A stretch of DNA of 64,000 bases from Hyunsoonleella pacifica (GTDB lineage Bacteria > Bacteroidota > Bacteroidia > Flavobacteriales > Flavobacteriaceae), in the NCBI RefSeq assembly GCF_004310335.1, contig NZ_SIRS01000001.1:744001-808000 (forward strand), read 5' to 3'. The translations under genes and the position numbers were made by a program. This document shows, in pieces, positions 48,542 through 55,975 of the stretch. The notes under the pieces are model-generated. The model was not told the DNA's origin, made no database searches, and saw only the letters and a program-made list of their open reading frames with translations. Every line of letters starts with the position of its first letter. Positions within the stretch are counted from its first letter, which is position 1.

Positions 48542-49000
48542 TTGAAAATTTATAGAATAGCTAAAGCTAAGTACATCTCAGATTTAAGTGGAGAGGGCTC
48601 TAGGTTATATGGTGGACGATGGAACAAATCTGGATATAGTATGTTATATTTTTCCAGTAATCTTTCGTTAAGTGTTCTTGAATTACTTGTGCATTTAGAT
48701 TATAGATTTATTAATGATACATTTAGATATGTTGAAGTTGATATCCCTGATGACTTAAAGATATCTAAATTGCCATCACATATTCTTAAACAAGATTGGA
48801 GACATAATCCACCATTAGTACTTACGCAAAACTATGGTACTGATTGGTTAGAGTCTACAAAAAGCCTTGCTTTGAAAGTGCCTTCAGCGGTTTTGCCTAG
48901 TGAATACAATATATTATTGAACCCAAATCATATTGATTTTAAGTCTATTGCTATAAATAAACCATCTAAACTAGATTTAGACGCTCGACTGTTTGGTTAA
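48542..49000 (+). CDS. RES-domain toxin (NAD+-degrading type)
   Basis: The 152-residue protein starts with TTG and shows the RES family pattern: RIAKAKYISD, GGRWN (Arg-Trp core), YFSSNLSLSVLELLVHL and PSAVLPSEYNILLNPNH. RES toxins of Xre-RES modules degrade NAD+ and stop growth until neutralised. Together with the antitoxin 11 bp upstream this is a complete type II pair. It follows icmF directly; a stabilising or phage-defence role is possible. Confidence 0.9.
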   Translation: MKIYRIAKAKYISDLSGEGSRLYGGRWNKSGYSMLYFSSNLSLSVLELLVHLDYRFINDTFRYVEVDIPDDLKISKLPSHILKQDWRHNPPLVLTQNYGTDWLESTKSLALKVPSAVLPSEYNILLNPNHIDFKSIAINKPSKLDLDARLFG

Positions 49001-49042
49001 GATAAACATGTTAAGGTGTTTATGCATACATTATTATAGAAC

Positions 49043-49732
49043 TTACTCATATTTGATTCCAATTTGATCAATAACTGATAAAGATGTATCAGAATTTTTG
49101 AGTGTTAATTCAAGTTTTGAAATTTTCATAACTAGAATAACCGCTAATGAAATTGAGATGATGTCTATGAAATCGGATAATATGTATATATTATTAGCTT
49201 CTATAAAACCTTCAACATCAGTAGCTCTGTTCATAACTCTAGAAGCATAATTCCCTACTAAACCATTTAAAAGATAAACTATCCACCAAGCTACAATAAA
49301 AGAAGTATCTGTATTAACAATAAAGTTGGTATCATAATTTTTTAAAGTATCTTGAAGTTTTAGATATATTTCTTTCATTGTTTTAATTGGTCTTACCCAA
49401 TTAACAAAAGGAATAAAATAGCCCCATACAGCTCCAGATTCTTCATATTCCATATTAATATTCAGCCGAATTAAATTACCATAAGCTCTGCGAAACCATC
49501 TTATGAAGAAGATAATAGTTAATATGAAACATATAAGATACATAAATCCTACAATCATGCTTACACTATCCAATAATTCAATAAAGTCATCATCATATTC
49601 TCCGTCTATGTACTTGGTTAGAACATTGTTTTGATAAAAATTAAATACTCCTGATATAATGTTTATTACAGCAAGTATTGCGAACATTATGAGTAATTGT
49701 TTTCCTCTCAAGGTATTATCTTTGATATCCAT
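49043..49732 (-). CDS. DUF4328 membrane protein
   Basis: The 229-residue protein has about five to six hydrophobic segments and the DUF4328 hallmark WFRRAYGNLIRL near 79-90, followed by VWGYFIPFVNWVRP. It is an inner-membrane protein of unknown function. It stands alone, convergent with the RES toxin gene. Confidence 0.82.
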   Translation of the reverse strand: MDIKDNTLRGKQLLIMFAILAVINIISGVFNFYQNNVLTKYIDGEYDDDFIELLDSVSMIVGFMYLICFILTIIFFIRWFRRAYGNLIRLNINMEYEESGAVWGYFIPFVNWVRPIKTMKEIYLKLQDTLKNYDTNFIVNTDTSFIVAWWIVYLLNGLVGNYASRVMNRATDVEGFIEANNIYILSDFIDIISISLAVILVMKISKLELTLKNSDTSLSVIDQIGIKYE

Positions 49733-49882
49733 TGTAAAATTTTAGATTAAAATATTAAAGCAAATGTATTTATATTTTAATTCAACTTTAGTAATCAATA
49801 TCTTAATTCGTTTAAAAGCTTAATTTAAACTATACGCAACCATTTCAAATTTTCAACATCTAGGTATAAAAGCATCAAAACG

Positions 49883-50317
49883 ATGAAATGTTTTCTTTCA
49901 ATATTTTTCTTTACAATTTTAATAAGTAGTTGCTCAACTGATGATAGTACACCAAAAGATAAACCTCAACTTGTTGGAAAGTGGAAATTAATTGAACAAC
50001 TTATTGATCCAAGAGATGGTAGTGGCACATTTCAACCTATTGACAGTAATAGAGTGATAGAATTTTTTAGTGATAACACCGTAAAAATGAACGGCATTTT
50101 ATGTTTTATGTCTACCGAAATAGGTACTGAAGAATCGGGAGTATATATGATGATTACAGATTCTAATACTGATACACAAAATGATGGAGAAATCATACCA
50201 AATACCTGTAGCTCTAGATCTGCTAGAGTATATTTTGATTTACCTGAAAATGGCAATTTAATTTTATGGTATCAGTGTATTGAACCTTGTGGACAAAAGT
50301 TTGAAAAAATAGATTAA
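49883..50317 (+). CDS. Small lipocalin-like lipoprotein, unknown function
   Basis: The 144-residue protein has a lipobox (LISSC, Cys17) and the start of a beta domain, LVGKWKLIEQ, common in flavobacterial lipocalin-like lipoproteins. Four conserved-looking cysteines lie in the mature part (near 74, 112, 136 and 140). Its stop overlaps the opposite-strand gene by 4 bp. Confidence 0.72.
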   Translation: MKCFLSIFFFTILISSCSTDDSTPKDKPQLVGKWKLIEQLIDPRDGSGTFQPIDSNRVIEFFSDNTVKMNGILCFMSTEIGTEESGVYMMITDSNTDTQNDGEIIPNTCSSRSARVYFDLPENGNLILWYQCIEPCGQKFEKID

Positions 50318-50706
50318 AGTGTCAACATCCAGTTGTGTTGCAGCTTTTTAAACTTCTTTAACTCACGACGTAATACAGGAAGAAAATCTTTGCCATTACT
50401 ATTGCTTCTTTCTAAACGGTATGAATTTTTATAAAGCTTGTTAGTCAATCTCCTTAAGGCAGCTAAATGTCTATGCCTTCTTTCTGAGTAGCGCTCACGA
50501 GCAACATTTGCAATTTCAGGAGCAAGAGAAACAGATTGTTGTACAATATCTCCAGAAAAATAAATGTTAGTATCTTCAGAACCATCATCTTTAAGTACAG
50601 AAAGATCCTCATTCAAATACGAAGAAATACTTTGAGACAATGCAAAAATCTCAATAGCTTTTTTATAAATCGGTAATTCCGATAGATTTACTGGGTTATT
50701 ATGCAT
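50314..50706 (-). CDS. Four-helix-bundle-like hypothetical protein
   Basis: The 130-residue protein is helical and charged, with IYKKAIEIFALSQSI and RERYSERRHRHLAALRRL, similar to the 23S-intervening-sequence/four-helix-bundle family seen in flavobacteria. It is not inside an rRNA gene here. Function unknown. It is divergent from the second Lrp regulator. Confidence 0.65.
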   Translation of the reverse strand: MHNNPVNLSELPIYKKAIEIFALSQSISSYLNEDLSVLKDDGSEDTNIYFSGDIVQQSVSLAPEIANVARERYSERRHRHLAALRRLTNKLYKNSYRLERSNSNGKDFLPVLRRELKKFKKLQHNWMLTL

Positions 50707-50787
50707 CTCAATTAATTTTTCATTAGCAATTACATCAAAATTAGGTACTAGATTTCATATACAACTTTAATATTTAAAGTAAAATTG

Positions 50788-50795
50788 TATTTTTG
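50788..50795 (+). promoter_or_regulatory. Promoter -7 box for the second Lrp gene
   Basis: TATTTTTG, 37 bp before ATG 50833, fits the TAnnTTTG element. Confidence 0.45.
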
Positions 50796-50832
50796 CTTTA
50801 AAAATAATGTTTTATTAATTAAATATCTTTAA

Positions 50833-51276
50833 ATGCAAATCGATAAGCTTAATGAAAAGATTTTGAAGTGTTTACAAGTAAACGCAAGACAATCAAATGC
50901 AGAAATTGGACGGCAAGTAGGTATCAGCTCACCAGCAGTTTCAGAGCGTATTAAGAAAATGGAAGATATGGGCATTATAGAAGGGTATAAGGCGTTAGTT
51001 TCTCCTTTTGAAATTGGATATCAACTCAAGGCTATTATTACCTTACGTGCATTTATGGGAAAACTAAAACCTTTTTTAGATAAAGTAAAATCTTTTGATG
51101 AAGTTGTAAATTGTTACCGAATAACTGGGGACGAAAATATTGTAATGGAAGTTGTATTAAAAGACCATAAACACTTGGAAGCTTTTATAGACAATCTCAT
51201 TATTTATGGAGAATCTAAAACACAAATAGTCCTATCTCGTGTTGTGAAGCAAAAAGAAATAATTCCAGTAAAATAA
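50833..51276 (+). CDS. Lrp/AsnC-family regulator
   Basis: The 147-residue protein has an N-terminal HTH (LNEKILKCLQVNARQSNAEI, SSPAVSERIKKMEDMGII) and a RAM domain (VNCYRITGDENIVMEV). It differs clearly from the first Lrp in the window. Its targets are unknown. It is convergent with the VOC gene, 4 bp apart, so it may not control that operon directly. Confidence 0.92.
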   Translation: MQIDKLNEKILKCLQVNARQSNAEIGRQVGISSPAVSERIKKMEDMGIIEGYKALVSPFEIGYQLKAIITLRAFMGKLKPFLDKVKSFDEVVNCYRITGDENIVMEVVLKDHKHLEAFIDNLIIYGESKTQIVLSRVVKQKEIIPVK

Positions 51277-51280
51277 AGGT

Positions 51281-51655
51281 CTAGATACGCCATGGTGGAT
51301 TTTTTCTATTTTCTCCAGCTTTGTAAAGTACAATATTATTTCCATCTAAATCTTTTAGGTGCGCTTCTCGCCATAGCCATGGTTTGTCTTCAGGAAAGCT
51401 ATCAAATACAATACCTTTGGTTTTAAGTTGGTTAACCAAATCATCCAAATTCTCATCCTCAAAATAAATAGTTATTTGGTTGCCTTTAGGGAGTTCTTCA
51501 ACTAAATGGATAGAAAATGTGCTATTACCATCAGGACATTCAAAACGCACGTAGTTTGGTAAAGCTTTCACAATAAGTTTTAAGCCCAAAGTCTCATAAA
51601 AATTGATAGCATTTTTAACATTTAAAGATGGTATAGTAATTTGATTTAAATCCAT
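51281..51655 (-). CDS. VOC-family (glyoxalase/resistance) protein
   Basis: The 124-residue protein is a single VOC unit pair (PSLNVKNAINFYETLG, then ITIYFEDENLDDLVNQL and AHLKDLDGNNIVLYKAG). VOC proteins isomerise or bind toxic metabolites and antibiotics. It is the last gene of the operon with ypdA (3 bp apart) and the MFS pump, so a role in detoxification is plausible. Confidence 0.88.
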   Translation of the reverse strand: MDLNQITIPSLNVKNAINFYETLGLKLIVKALPNYVRFECPDGNSTFSIHLVEELPKGNQITIYFEDENLDDLVNQLKTKGIVFDSFPEDKPWLWREAHLKDLDGNNIVLYKAGENRKNPPWRI

Positions 51656-51658
51656 AGT

Positions 51659-52624
51659 TTAATAATTAAAAGATACTTCTATATGTGTTGCAATTTGTTT
51701 TGCATGTATTCTACTATTCTCAATAAACCATTTATGGGTTTCCATACCACCACAAATTACTCCAGCCAAATACACTCCTTCAATATTGGTTTCCATAGTC
51801 TCAGAGTTATATTTTGGCAATCGTTTTTCATCATTAGATTGTGCAATGCCTATTTGATTAAGCAAATTGAAATTAGGTTTATAGCCTGTGAGCGCAACAA
51901 CAAAATCGTTAGGAATACTTTGAATACCTTTATCAGATTTAAATAAAACTTCGTTTTTAGTTATTTTGGTAATTTCAGAATTAAAATAAGCTTTAATACT
52001 ACCTTCTTCAATACGATTTATAATATCTGGGCGCACCCAATATTTTACACGCTTGCCAACATCTTCCCCACGAATAATCATGGTAACATTGCCTCCTTTT
52101 CTATAAATTTCTAAAGCAGCATCAACCGAAGAATTACTGGCACCAACTACAACTATATTTTGCATAGCGTAGGGGTGTGCCTCTTTGTAATAATGTGTTA
52201 CTTTAGGTAAATCCTCACCAGGAACATTAAGTAAATTGGGGATATCGTAAAATCCAGTAGCTAATATTATTTTCTTTGTTTTATAAGAGGTTTTATCGGT
52301 TTTAATTTCAAAATTTTTGCCAGCTTTTAAAATAGTTTTCACTGTTTCAAAAAGATTAATATTAATAGCATTTGAAGTTGCTACACGACGATAATACTCT
52401 AATGCTTCATCACGATTAGGTTTAGAGTTTTTACTAATAAAAGGAATATTATCAATTTCTAACTTCTCAGAAGTAGAGAAAAAGGTCATATTCTTAGGGT
52501 AGTTAAAAAGGGAGTTGGTCAATGCTCCCTTTTCTATAATTAAATAATTCCATTTGCGTTTTTTGCACTCTAAGGCACAAGCAATGCCTATGGGACCACC
52601 ACCTATAATTATCACGTCTTTCAT
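51659..52624 (-). CDS. ypdA: YpdA-type bacillithiol disulfide reductase
   Basis: The 321-residue flavoprotein begins with the FAD-binding IIGGGPIGIACALE, has the NADPH-binding VVGASNSSVDAALEIYRKGG in the middle and TGYKPNFNLL near the end. This is the YpdA layout, which lacks the CxxC of thioredoxin reductase. In other bacteria YpdA reduces bacillithiol disulfide. Whether this organism makes bacillithiol is not shown here. It sits 12 bp downstream of the MFS gene and 3 bp upstream of the VOC gene. Confidence 0.9.
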   Translation of the reverse strand: MKDVIIIGGGPIGIACALECKKRKWNYLIIEKGALTNSLFNYPKNMTFFSTSEKLEIDNIPFISKNSKPNRDEALEYYRRVATSNAININLFETVKTILKAGKNFEIKTDKTSYKTKKIILATGFYDIPNLLNVPGEDLPKVTHYYKEAHPYAMQNIVVVGASNSSVDAALEIYRKGGNVTMIIRGEDVGKRVKYWVRPDIINRIEEGSIKAYFNSEITKITKNEVLFKSDKGIQSIPNDFVVALTGYKPNFNLLNQIGIAQSNDEKRLPKYNSETMETNIEGVYLAGVICGGMETHKWFIENSRIHAKQIATHIEVSFNY

Positions 52625-52636
52625 TTAAAAATTGAC

Positions 52637-53839
52637 TTATATTTTAGGTTTTAATTGAAATTTTAAAATAAATAATAAAAGTAAGCAACAGCCTCCTATT
52701 AGTGTTATGGTATACCAAGTATTATCAAAACCCCAATTGTCAACCATTTGCATTCCGGCTTTATGTCCAAATATATGTGCCATAGAAAATGCAATAGAGT
52801 ATAAGGCCATATATTCTCCTTGATTTCCTTTTTTAGCACGCTCCATGGCAAACGCGTTTGAAAATGGAAAAGCTATCATCTCACCAATAGTCATAAAAAA
52901 CATGCCAATAACTAAAATACCTGACCAAGAAGTCAAATTCAAAACAAAAAAGCTTAAAGATGTTAGCATGGCTCCACTAATCATTAGTTTTACTTTAGAT
53001 AACCCAGTGGTTTCTAACCATTTTATCAAAGGCATTTCTAACAAGAAAATTATAAAACCATTAGCACCTAATAGCAAGCCTATTTGAATTTCTGATAGTA
53101 CATGAGTTTCTCTATAATAAATAGGCATTGTAGAAAAATATTGCAAAAATATTACCCCAAATAAAAACATTGCAACTAAAAATGTGGTAAATGCCTTATC
53201 TTTATATGCCGATTGCGGATTTTTAACCACAATATCGTCCGTTACCTTAGATTTTTTTGGGTGCATTACTAAAATTAGTACGATAGTGGCTAAAACACAA
53301 GTAACTCCATCTACCCAAAATAAACCGCCGTAACCTAAAGCTGTAATAATTATACCTCCAATTGCAGGACCTGCTGAAAACCCGAGATTAATAGCTAAAC
53401 GAATTAGTGTTACGCTACGTGTTTTGTTTTCAGGTTTACTGTAAGCGCTTAACGCTACAAACATAGCAGGTCGAAACATATCAGCAACTAGCATTACTAA
53501 AAATACACCTATGCATATTGTAAAAAACGTATTTAGAAATTGTAATACAATAAACAATACCCCAGTACTTAAGAGACTTCTTACCATTACTTTATAATAC
53601 CCAATAGTATCTGTTAGTTTGCCTCCTAACCAAGACCCAACAACAGAACCCATTCCAAAACAAGACATTATTGTACCCACATTACCTAAAGTAAATTTTA
53701 AATCTTCTGTTAAATACAATGATAAAAAAGGGATTACCATGGTGCCAGCCCTATTAATTAAAGTAATTAAGGCAAGCCACCATACTTCAGTAGATAATCC
53801 TTTAAAAGTGTTTAGATAATTGTTAAAAAGTGTTTTCAT
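52637..53839 (-). CDS. MFS transporter, drug-exporter type, under a leader attenuator
   Basis: The 400-residue protein has twelve hydrophobic segments and the MFS loop motif GGKLTDTIGYYKV near 73-85. It resembles MdtH-like exporters. It heads the operon with ypdA and the VOC gene. Its start lies 55 bp after an intrinsic terminator preceded by a short leader ORF, an arrangement used for inducible antibiotic efflux. The actual substrate is unknown. Confidence 0.9.
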   Translation of the reverse strand: MKTLFNNYLNTFKGLSTEVWWLALITLINRAGTMVIPFLSLYLTEDLKFTLGNVGTIMSCFGMGSVVGSWLGGKLTDTIGYYKVMVRSLLSTGVLFIVLQFLNTFFTICIGVFLVMLVADMFRPAMFVALSAYSKPENKTRSVTLIRLAINLGFSAGPAIGGIIITALGYGGLFWVDGVTCVLATIVLILVMHPKKSKVTDDIVVKNPQSAYKDKAFTTFLVAMFLFGVIFLQYFSTMPIYYRETHVLSEIQIGLLLGANGFIIFLLEMPLIKWLETTGLSKVKLMISGAMLTSLSFFVLNLTSWSGILVIGMFFMTIGEMIAFPFSNAFAMERAKKGNQGEYMALYSIAFSMAHIFGHKAGMQMVDNWGFDNTWYTITLIGGCCLLLLFILKFQLKPKI

Positions 53840-53893
53840 GAGTTCTACATGTACTACATATTTATAATTGATTTTGTTAAATGTTCTAAAAAC

Positions 53894-53924
53894 AAAAAGT
53901 CCGACTGTATGAAGTCGGACTTTT
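53894..53924 (-). terminator. Attenuator terminator before the MFS gene
   Basis: On the minus strand AAAAGTCCGACT pairs with AGTCGGACTTTTT (plus 53913-53924 and 53894-53906), loop 6 nt, followed by TTTTTGTTTTT. It lies between the leader ORF and the MFS start and so would stop read-through into the gene. Confidence 0.85.
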
Positions 53925-53955
53925 AAATATATCTGTAAGCGTTTATTCTACAACA

Positions 53956-54036
53956 TCACAACATATAACAAGTCCGTCTCCTTTTCTTTAAAGAAGCAGT
54001 CCATTGTTTTCTACAAATTGTGACGTTGCTACGCAT
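53956..54036 (-). CDS. Predicted leader peptide of the MFS operon, 26 residues
   Basis: A small ATG-started frame starts 20 bp after a -7 box and ends before the terminator. The peptide is basic in the middle (KKRRR) and ends CYML. Codons CGG ACT T (plus 53970-53976, AAGTCCG) are the same sequence as the 3' arm of the terminator, so they can pair with the terminator's 5' arm instead. Ribosome position on this ORF could therefore decide whether the terminator forms. This is inferred from sequence pairing. Confidence 0.6.
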   Translation of the reverse strand: MRSNVTICRKQWTASLKKRRRTCYML

Positions 54037-54055
54037 TTTATTTATTTTGAAAGCC

Positions 54056-54063
54056 CAAAACTA
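54056..54063 (-). promoter_or_regulatory. Promoter -7 box for the MFS leader transcript
   Basis: TAGTTTTG on the minus strand fits TAnnTTTG and lies 20 bp before the leader-peptide ATG. The -33 element is unclear. It is back to back with the plus-strand box at 54084. Confidence 0.45.
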
Positions 54064-54083
54064 GGAAAAAATAGCGTAAGTTG

Positions 54084-54091
54084 TATTTTTG
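54084..54091 (+). promoter_or_regulatory. Promoter -7 box for the DUF4252-like gene
   Basis: TATTTTTG, 18 bp before ATG 54110, fits TAnnTTTG. Confidence 0.5.
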
Positions 54092-54109
54092 ATTATATAA
54101 AATTTTAAA

Positions 54110-54643
54110 ATGAAGCAATTAGTTTTAGTAATATGTATACTGTCTTTATTCACATCATGTGGTAGTAGTTTTCAAGGATTTTACAATAGTCATAGGCAAG
54201 ATCTTGGTACAACCTCATTTCAAGTGCCTAATTTTATGAAAGCCATTTTAAGCAATATTTCATCAGATGTACAACATGCAATTGGAAATATTTCTGATTT
54301 AAAATTTATAAAGTTTAAAAGTATCAACACCCAAAAACGCCAAGGTTTAATTACAGAAATGAATGCTGTTACAAATAATGGCTATTTAGATGTTTTTAGA
54401 AAAAACAGCCCGGAACAAACGAGAATAATTTCTGTACGAGAAACAGGTGCTATAGTAACAGATGTTATTGTTTTTAATAGCACGCCTTCAGAAACTACAG
54501 CCTATTATCTACAAGGCAATTTTAATCCAGAAAAAGTTAAAACTTTTGCTAATGAAGACACCTTTAATGCATTTTCAAGTAACTTAATACAGAATTACAA
54601 TAATAACTTAAATATAAACCCATCCTTTAACCTAGACAACTAA
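54110..54643 (+). CDS. DUF4252-like lipoprotein
   Basis: The 177-residue protein has a lipobox (LFTSC, Cys17) and a mature part that reads like DUF4252 (RQDLGTTSFQVPNFM, then MNAVTNNGYLDVFR). Members are envelope proteins of unknown function, often near regulators in Bacteroidetes. Its stop codon overlaps the next in-frame candidate start by 1 bp, but that start is within the region altered by repeat R4. Confidence 0.75.
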   Translation: MKQLVLVICILSLFTSCGSSFQGFYNSHRQDLGTTSFQVPNFMKAILSNISSDVQHAIGNISDLKFIKFKSINTQKRQGLITEMNAVTNNGYLDVFRKNSPEQTRIISVRETGAIVTDVIVFNSTPSETTAYYLQGNFNPEKVKTFANEDTFNAFSSNLIQNYNNNLNINPSFNLDN

Positions 54644-54678
54644 TGTTATTATTAATCACTTATAAATTAAAATTATTT

Positions 54679-54748
54679 GGGCGTTCCCACGCCATGGGCG
54701 TGGTCGGGCTTTTCGCGCTACACGGTAGCTTGCTACAATCCCTAACGC
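54679..54748 (+). repeat. Dispersed repeat, copy R4
   Basis: Runs from GGGCGTTCC to CAATCCCTAACGC with GTCGGGCTTTTC between, and a CCACGCC/GGCGTGG hairpin variable in other copies. It lies inside the gap between two lipoprotein genes but is open in the frame of the second gene. Confidence 0.75.
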
Positions 54749-54765
54749 GGGCATATCAGCCAAAA

Positions 54766-55371
54766 TTGTCTAAAACCTTAATACCATTACTATTTGTATT
54801 AGTTATGGTCTGCACAAGTTGTGCTCATAAAAAACGACCTATAAGAGGAGAGACAACATTTCAAAAAGAACTGAATGCATTTTATAAAGACGCTTCAACA
54901 TCTCCGTTAAAAAAGAAAGATCTTAAAAAGTTTGAAGGACTTGATTTCTTTAAATATGATTCGTCATATGTCGTAGAAGCAAAGTTGAAACGAACACCAA
55001 ATTCTAAATGGTTTAATATGAAAACCACAACGCAACGTGTCTCAGAAGAGCGAATTTATGGTATTCTGTACTTTGAACTCAAAGGGAAGCAGTACCAACT
55101 AAACCTATACCAAAGTAAGGAAGCTCTAGAGGAAGGCGATGATTATTTATTTCTACCTTTTTTGGATGAAACCAACGGGAAAGATAGCTATGGCGGCGGA
55201 CGTTATATTGATGCTAATATACCTAAAGGCAATACCATGATTATAGATTTTAATTCAGCCTATAATCCATATTGTGCCTATAATGATAGGTATTCCTGTC
55301 CAATAGTACCGAGAGTAAATTATTTAAAAACTAGAGTAGAGGCTGGGGTTAAAGCTTTTGATAAAGAATAA
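54766..55371 (+). CDS. DUF1684 lipoprotein
   Basis: Starting at TTG 54766 gives a clean lipoprotein signal (SKTLIPLLFVLVMVCTSC). The mature part matches DUF1684: GGGRYIDANIP, IDFNSAYNPYCAYNDRYSCP (split), and AGVKAF at the end. Function unknown; it is an envelope protein. The frame stays open upstream to ATG 54643, but that extension is made of repeat R4 sequence and lacks a signal peptide at its start, so it is unlikely to be translated. Confidence 0.75.
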   Translation: MSKTLIPLLFVLVMVCTSCAHKKRPIRGETTFQKELNAFYKDASTSPLKKKDLKKFEGLDFFKYDSSYVVEAKLKRTPNSKWFNMKTTTQRVSEERIYGILYFELKGKQYQLNLYQSKEALEEGDDYLFLPFLDETNGKDSYGGGRYIDANIPKGNTMIIDFNSAYNPYCAYNDRYSCPIVPRVNYLKTRVEAGVKAFDKE

Positions 55372-55499
55372 GATTATTAGAAGGATTTATATAATAGCTC
55401 GCTATAGCTATTTAGAGTAAAGGCTTTAGTGTTTTTAGCTAAATTAAGACGTAGTACTTTGCTATAAATGTGTTTATATATTGACGATTACTGTTATTC

Positions 55500-55849
55500 T
55501 TATTCAGTTATTTCAATCAAATTGCCTTAAGGGTTAGAGATAGCGCTTTCGTAATATTCATCACCAGTTGTTTTAGGTTCATCAATAATATCAAATCCTT
55601 TTTTTCGTACTACTTCGGTGAGCAAGTTTACCTTTTCTTTTGAGCCAACAGCTATAGCAAAATGAGTTAATTCTAACTTTAAATCTGTATTTTCAATGCA
55701 CTTACCAATATCAGGTCTATGCATTTATTCTATACGAGTATCACTTTAAAAAGATAAAAAGTAGGAGCTAAATTTTTTCTGTGCATTATAATACTTTTCA
55801 TTAGTCTTTAAGTCAAAAATATTCAGATAAAAATCACTTTTAAGAGTCG
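55500..55849 (-). pseudogene. Decayed VOC-family gene
   Basis: The frame read leftward gives recognisable VOC pieces: DLKTNEKYYN, KFSSYFLSF, MHRPDIGKC, LTHFAIAVGSKEKV and GNLIEITE. In-frame stops lie at 55746-55748, 55725-55727 and 55527-55529, where an intact gene would read through. The downstream end is the stop at 55500-55502. Three nonsense codons show it is not functional. It differs from the intact VOC gene at 51281. Confidence 0.8.
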
Positions 55850-55975
55850 TCAATATTTCGGTTGTTTTTTGTAATTACCTTTAATGTCTTCTTGCGTAAT
55901 TTCTGAATAAAAACGCCTTAACGCAACTATCTTTCCAGATAATATCCATCCAATTTCAAAGTTAGGTATTCTCAT
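55850..55975 (-). CDS. Possible 41-residue ORF coupled to the SDR gene
   Basis: An ATG (55973-55975) directly follows the SDR stop codon (55976-55978) with no gap, giving a small basic peptide with IVALRRFYSEITQEDIKG. It may be translationally coupled, or just the 5' remnant of the decayed VOC region. No family recognised. Confidence 0.3.
   Translation of the reverse strand: MRIPNFEIGWILSGKIVALRRFYSEITQEDIKGNYKKQPKY

Noticed and set aside
50314-50706. An intervening-sequence protein marking a 23S rRNA gene.
   Set aside because: No rRNA sequence flanks it; only the protein fold is similar.
53894-54036. A free-standing small RNA ended by the terminator.
   Set aside because: The structure is better explained as a leader of the MFS gene just downstream: it has an ORF, alternative pairing with the terminator, and the right orientation and spacing. 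A stand-alone RNA remains possible.
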